NCBI GenBank assembly: GCA_022266195.1
Contig: WHVY01000008.1
Location: 3,657,501-3,721,500 of the forward strand
Length of the DNA stretch: 64,000 nucleotides
Origin: Tetranychus cinnabarinus
Lineage: Eukaryota; Arthropoda; Arachnida; Trombidiformes; Tetranychidae
Direction: 5' to 3'
The notes under the pieces were generated by a model that had not been told where the DNA came from, searched no databases, and saw nothing but the letters and a program-made list of their open reading frames with translations. The first letter of the stretch is position 1; each line of letters opens with the position of its first letter. Of this stretch, positions 57,732-64,000 are shown piece by piece. The position numbers and the translations under genes are program-made.

Positions 57732-59310
57732 CGTGAGTTACTAATGTATTAAAGGGTATCGTAAAATTAAAATTTGATAACAATTAGCAAGAGCAAAAAA
57801 ATTATTTATAAATAAACAGAATCAAAAGCTGATTCAATTCCAATGACACCTTGAACAGAGTTCAATTTAAGCAAAACCCATTTTATTTGAGGGAAAATCT
57901 CATAAGTACGATCTGTTTACCAAGTATCGATCATGAAGCAATTAATCGAAACTTGATATTGCAATAAAAATTTAACGAAATTATTTCATTGCAGGATTAA
58001 AATAACAATTGAAATTAATGAATAAATCTTGAATATCTCATTTATTCTTTAAAACCGTGGAAATATTCAGATTGTATTTCGACCCATTACTCGATAATCA
58101 GTCATTAAATTAAATATTGAAATAACATTCGATACAAAATTTTATTTAAACTAAATTTCAATCTAATTTAGTCAATTAAGTTTCATTTGAATATTTGCTT
58201 TGATTCCAAGCAATCATGATTTATCTATTTAAACTTTTTCGGATGCAAAATGGGTTTCCAATTCAGTAATAAAATTATCAACACAAGCTATACGCAACTT
58301 GAATCATCTTTAATTGTTTAATCAACCTTTAGATACAAAAATTACATAACTTATTTCGTTTGGTTTAATTTTACAATTTTCACCTTCAATCGTATGCATT
58401 CAAAGTGTTATTTAAATTCACAGTTTTGATGAATAAAGATACAAATTTACTTTACGATTTCATAGCTTCATACTATCAAATCGTCAATACTGTTAAATCG
58501 TTTCGATGTAATCAATAAATTATATATTCTCAGCCAGCTTTAAATGTTTCCACTAATTTGTGATCATTTTTGGTTAACGGCACTTTTTTGTACATCTAAC
58601 AGGTTCGATGACTGTATTGTGGTTGGATGATAAACAATTTTCTTCATTTCTTCCTTGGTATTAATTTCATTAATATCAGGTTACTTTAACTATGATCTGA
58701 TTTCCAGAAGTTATTTGCTAAGGCCAAATTATAAACGAATTAACAAACAAATTATATCGTTTTTCTGCTTCTTCTAGACATTAAACTGTTTTAATGATTA
58801 ATTAATGACTAGTAAGATCAAATTTTTAATTTGATCAGTCTAATTTGATTGTTTCCAATTGTCATTCCAATTTAGTTGATTGAACCAATTTCAGTCAAGG
58901 AATGATCAGTGGTTTTTGGTTAATGCACATTAAATCCATTGTCTTTAAGATTGAATCTTCCAGTTACTCTTCACCATCAATTTAAATGGGTAACAGAAAA
59001 AAATAATTGCAATTAAGGAGGCGCTTTGAAACAGAACAGGAAATGTTGATCAAATATCATATGGTTTACATTTGGTTTGATTAAATTAAATTTCTTGCAA
59101 TTTTCTTTGTGCACTTGATTGTTCTTCTCACGCTTTGATTCAGATTCCTCCAAATTTTAATACTTTGAATTTGTGCAATCAGGCCAGTTTATAAAATAAT
59201 TTTACAGCTTTTTACTGTCAACCATTTGACGAAAGAGTATTTAAACAATTAATAAAAGTCAAGTTTCGTTTGGAAATAATTTGAAATAAAAATAAAAAAG
59301 ATCACTCGTT
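57732..59310. other. Intergenic DNA between UQCRH and the TRPC gene
   Basis: Very AT-rich. It must hold the UQCRH promoter and the 3' untranslated region of the channel gene, both read on the minus strand. No further coding sequence was recognised. Confidence 0.5.
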
Positions 59311-62300
59311 TCAAATCCATTCTTTACGATTATTATTGTGAGAAACACTTATCACTTGGCTGCTTGCTTCTGTTCGAGGTTGATTAACTTCTTCTGTTTT
59401 CGTTGGTTTGGGCACTTCTACTTCTTCATCATTTTCAGCCGTTAAAGATTCTTCCTTTAAAAATGATGTAATTTTCTTGGCAAATATGTTTCGCCTTACA
59501 TTAGCATCAAAACTTTGAGCTATTGAAAAGAAAAAGAAAAATAATTAGATAAGAAGATTGAAAAGAAATTCAAATTTCTATGAGCTCAACTTACCGGTAG
59601 GCAAATTGCCTGGTCTCGGGCTTCTGTATAAATTTGCTGGAACTGCACTTGATTTGGAATTATCTCCACATGGCTCACTGTTAACTGATTCTGAGCTCCG
59701 AGAGAAAGGCATTACTTTACTTCGAGTGGCTTCAATAAGCTGTTTCCAACGGTTATTACCACGACTTCGTTTACCAGCTAAGCCACGAGCCAGGCGAACA
59801 AAGCGACTCCGTGATGATTTAGATTTAACCATTGGCTGATTACAGTCAAGATCTTCAAAATCATAGACATCTTCATCAAAACTAGCTGTAGGCTCCATAA
59901 AGAGAAAATTAAGGTCAAAGCCTTTCATTAACCTCCGCTCTCTCTGGCGACCCTTTCGCCCGACAGCAAGATTTGTCCCTGATGCGGTTTTATCACGTCC
60001 AAGTAGGTCAATTATTTCATAACGAAGAGCCGAAATATCTTGTTTAATTTCATTACAATCGTCTTCTGTAACACCGCGCTGTCTTTCAGCCGTTCTCTGT
60101 TCATTTGTAATGTACCGTCGAACCAGTAATCGCATAACATTTTGATAACGATAGTCACGTTCTGATGCTTGTCGAGCTTTCCTCTGTTACGATGAGATAA
60201 GTAAAAAAAACAGACAAAATAAATAATCAATAAAATAAATCAATAATGTAAACAAAAGCTAGGTGAGAAGAAGAACTTATTCAACTGTATTTTCAAAGTA
60301 TTACAATATATAAAACGAACTGATCAGCTGAAAAACTTATGATTGATACTTGGAGATGATTATTAGTCCTAGTAGATAATCATCTGAATAAGATTGCTCA
60401 ATGTATTGATTGATCCTAGTTCAAGTATAATTAGATATTACAATGAAAATACAGTGTGTTTATGGAAAAAGAGGAAAATGGTGAAAATTATTGAACCTTA
60501 AGGTTTGAAAATAAATTGACATACCCTAATTGTTTTGAGAGCTTCATTCTTGGCAAATCGTGTTTGTGCACAAAACTTTTTAAATATCCATCTGATTAAA
60601 TAATACATTGATTTAGGAGTTGGAATTACATTGAATGGAGGAGGAACCGTCGCACCATCTTCAAAATAAGACATCCACAGTTTGGTTCTTGCAAATTTCC
60701 ATTCAGTGTCTGCTTGCTCCTAATAGATTTAATAGATGAATAACACATTAATGGAAAGGAATGTACATTTTGAATCAATTTGAATAATTAGAGCACAAGA
60801 CTAACCACATTTAATTAGATACACATGTATTGATACCTAAACAAGCCTAAATAAGTGTTTCTATGAAGTAGACAGCTGATTCAACAATGAAACAAGCACT
60901 TCAATCTAACTATAATATTAATACATTGTGTTCAACAAAATTGATTGAATGAATGGTCGAGTTTGAGTTAATTTAATTGAGGCAATTATTGAGAAAATGA
61001 TATGTTAATAATTGACCAAAAGGTCTAATTTTTGTGAGCTAACCCTAAAAGTGGGACAAAATTGGAACAATTGGCTATCCTCATTTTACTCATCTCTAGT
61101 CAATGTAATTAGAAATAATCAATAAAATCTAGCCAATCGATTCTTGTCAATTAACGAAAGTTACTGGTTTTATTAACAAAACCTTATTTAAACTCTCGTG
61201 GGTCTTGAATTTGATTAGTTGAGACAAAGCTTAAAATATTCAGCTTGTGTGGTTCAACAAATGGACAGGAAAATTGTCAGATGTGGTCAAGATTCAATTT
61301 AGCTAATTGTCTGACGAGTCGATTAATTGTAAACACAAATTTGACAAGATAAATATTGTATCATGATTCATTCAATGTTAATAAGCTATCTGACTCGTAA
61401 ATGTTCAAATCTGAAGCTGCCTTTGATTTAACATAAAAGAGTGTTTGATTCAATCAATTGCCTGTTCTTTGATTGATAAAGTTGGACAGATTAAAGGTAA
61501 TTCAGTTTGATTAATAGCTTGGACCAATGATGAGGTTGATAACTCTAGTAAAGTAGAGAAAAAAAGGGGTTAAACTGAATATTGAAATGAACCAGGAAGT
61601 TTAGGTTAACAAAGGTCAATGATAAATTGATTGTCCACAAAAAAAGGAAAGGTAATGTTACAACTCTTTTTTTTGTCTCAATCAAAATGCTATTGGAATC
61701 AAATTGTTTAACCGTTTAATCAATTGTGATTCAATTTAAACAAAATGTACAGTTAATTTGTTAACATTTAACTATGCTCATTGTTAACAGTTAATTAACA
61801 ATCATTTTTGGTTGCTTTAATTCAACCATTTTCATAATAGCAATAACCTTTCCAGATAACCTGTAACTAACCAAAATCAATAATCAGAGTGTAAAAGCAA
61901 ATACAATGTACAATGTGTGATACTTTGCCAATCAATTGTGTGCTTGTGGCTAACAGCATACTTGTTTAGCAATCCATTGTAATTTTGTACTCTTTAATTG
62001 TTAATACTTACACTAATTATTTGGTAGGAATGGTTCATCATGGCAATTAGAAGGTTAAGTAAAACAAGAACATTGATCACACAGTAACATCCAAACATTA
62101 AAAGTCCCCAGAATCGAGTATAAGCTTGTATACCTGGAAAGGATGAAAAGGATAAAATAACATAAGATTAGTAAAAAATAGATGAATAGTATTGAATAGA
62201 ATAGATAATAGAAAATCAGCAATTAATCGCTATCATAAATATTAAATAAGTTCATGTATCCTCTGGAAAACAAATATTAACTGTTAAGCTTTTTGGTTGA

Positions 62301-63415
62301 AAGTAAAACTCCAATTTAATATGCTTGTAAAAGGTACTCCAAACAAATAGGCAAACAATTTGAATCACCTTTCATTTCACCTTAAGGTAATTTGTTCATC
62401 ATTTATATCAAATTCAATTGAAAAACGTTTTTTGACTGTAAAAGAGGTAAAATCATTTGAATGGATTGATATTGATTTATAGTGAATAAGATGATTCGAG
62501 ATGAAAATCTATCAAAAAATGATAATACAACAAAATCAAATTTAAAGACTGCAAGGTATCAAAATTCATGAATATATTCATGTGTCGATCATTGGAGGCT
62601 GATGAGAAAAAAATCTGCAATTTATAGCTGAATAAAACTTGAAATTGGTGAAAAATTGAAAAGTGAAATTTGAACTTGAAAAGGATAATTAGAAACGGTT
62701 CATTAAGGATACTTGAAATATTTAAAATTACAACTAATTGAAATTGAAATGCAAATGAATACAAAGTAGATTAATGGGGAAAAAGGTAAATGATTCTTGA
62801 CTGAAAACAAAATATTAGGTTAATTACACTTCACACACGGAAGATTGACTCCATTCAGTCCATGATATGAAACGTTGGGGGATGAATTTAATAATGTTAG
62901 TCTCCACCCGAGAAAAGAAAAGTTCATCATTCATTTGAATGAAAATAACAAAGTGGAAGGCAGAATAGGAAGAAAAGGGAAAGCAAGAAGATAACTGAAG
63001 ATGAAAAGAAAGATTAATAATTTAATTTGGTCAACTCCCCGTCAACAATTTATTATTAACATTATAATAGGAATGATAATAATAAAGGGTGAGGTTTGCT
63101 TTTCCTTCCTACTATTGTTTACATGGTTAAACTGGATGTGTGTGTGATCAGAATTTTCACTTTCCTCAAAATCAATGAAATAACATGAACCAGAGAGCCT
63201 CAAAGTGACCTAATGATAATGAACAAACAAGTGGCGATTCATTCGTTTGAAATTTAACTTGAAGTAACTTTCACATGTGCATAATCTAGAATAGAATCAG
63301 ATGAATATTAGAAATTAGTGATAAATTTGACATTTGCTTACCTGTTAATTCAAAATTTTCCAGATCAATGAGACCAAAACTTGCCCAGAAAAGTGTCTGT
63401 GTTGATTCAAATAGA
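59311..63415 (-). CDS. TRPC-family cation channel (TRP/TRP-gamma-like), 3' exons only
   Basis: Plasma-membrane Ca2+-permeable channel downstream of phospholipase C in the TRPC family. Exons in order of transcription: 63415-63342, 62133-62012, 60719-60525, 60183-59595, 59519-59311 (stop TGA at 59313-59311). The visible product starts in the pore loop (LFESTQTLFWASFGLIDLEN). S6 follows (FGCYCVINVLVLLNLLIAMM, then NHSYQIIS), then the TRP box EWKFAR, then the conserved VMRLLVRRYI and GVTEDDCNEIKQDISALRYE. The distal tail is basic and Ser/Arg-rich (SRFVRLARGLAG, RWKQLIEATRSK), a plausible calmodulin-binding region, and ends acidic then RKEWI. All junctions keep frame. The ankyrin repeats and S1-S5 must lie beyond position 64000. 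Assignment among TRP, TRPL and TRP-gamma is not settled. Confidence 0.9.
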
Positions 63416-64000
63416 CTAGAAAGAAAGATAAGGTCAAGAGGTGAGTTATAATTATTATGGATCATTTGAGATAATTATTGAGGAAATATTATTGAAATGA
63501 CCCAATAACCAAGAAAAAAAGAAACGTTTTCTTATTCATCTATATTGGGTGTTACCTTAATAGGGTCGAATAGGAATGGATGAACAGATAATATCATCTA
63601 TCAGAGGACATTATCTCATGGGAACAGAATTAATTCTGATTGAGGAAGAGTCTTATTTGATGAGAATGAGATGAAAAAAGTGACTCGAGGACAAGAAAGC
63701 AGGAAAAACGGGTTAACGTGAAAAAAAGGAACGGTCATTAATCTTTGTTAATCAATCAATTGTTTCTTTCTGTAAAATGTTTAAACGATTACAATTTAAA
63801 TTTAATGGTCAAAATAAAGGTAGTTTTGTGGTAAAAGTAAACTCAAAGATTGTTTTTACAATTTTTTACTGTGAGCTCAAAGTTATTTCCAATAGTTGAA
63901 TCTTTCATGTTTTTCATGCTCATCTGACCATTAAAGTAATTGTAATGTACAGAATAACTGATTTTAGTTGAAAGTAGCAACAATGAAAACAATAAGAGCA
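63416..64000 (-). other. Intron of the TRPC gene
   Basis: The exon ending the visible gene has an acceptor at 63416-63420 (TCTAG), so the next upstream exon is to the right. No coding stretch of the channel was recognised before the window ends. Confidence 0.55.

Overview
The window is AT-rich animal nuclear DNA: protein genes split by short GT-AG introns (about 60-480 bp), simple AATAAA polyadenylation signals, and families found only in metazoans (Polycomb RING/PCGF, TRPC channel). The spacing, base composition and mobile elements (R1/I-like LINE, Ty1/copia relic, hAT, Harbinger-like and pogo-like MITEs) suggest an arthropod, probably an acariform mite such as a spider mite; that taxonomic guess is inference.

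Layout. 1-7.7 kb: no gene recognised. 7.7-14.6 kb: a duplicated non-coding block, a decayed Ty1/copia element, a TA-flanked MITE, a chimeric FLYWCH gene ending in a Polycomb-paralogue tail, and a promoter module. 14.7-18.5 kb: Polycomb RING paralogue 1 (six exons). 18.5-26 kb: duplicated intergenic DNA, a hAT-type MITE and two inverted, truncated gene tails. 26.9-30.9 kb: paralogue 2, whose promoter and first ~50 codons resemble those of the N-myristoyltransferase gene rather than its sister paralogues. 31-42 kb: intergenic repeats, a Harbinger-like MITE, a second copy of the 7.7-14 kb block with a decayed gene tail, and a second promoter module. 42.2-46.7 kb: an apparently intact two-ORF LINE on the minus strand with a 10-bp target duplication, lying between the promoter module and the coding region of paralogue 3. 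46.8-50.7 kb: paralogue 3. 50.7-54.8 kb: repeats, a tiny gene-tail relic and a third promoter module, now in front of N-myristoyltransferase. 54.9-57.0 kb: N-myristoyltransferase (five exons). 57.4-57.7 kb (minus): UQCRH, the complex III hinge subunit. 59.3-63.4 kb (minus): the 3' exons of a TRPC/TRP-gamma-like channel that continues past the right edge.

The theme of the window is a young, actively rearranging Polycomb (Psc/Su(z)2/BMI1-type) gene array. Three apparently full-length copies share a RING finger, a RAWUL domain, a long Ser/Thr-rich tail with polyQ, and a conserved C-terminal module. That C-terminal module recurs as broken fragments and once as a fusion to a FLYWCH zinc finger. 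Blocks of promoter DNA with RFX-like X-boxes and paired YY1/PHO-like CGCCAT sites have been copied along with the genes, and have been exchanged with the neighbouring N-myristoyltransferase. No rRNA, tRNA or CRISPR array was recognised.
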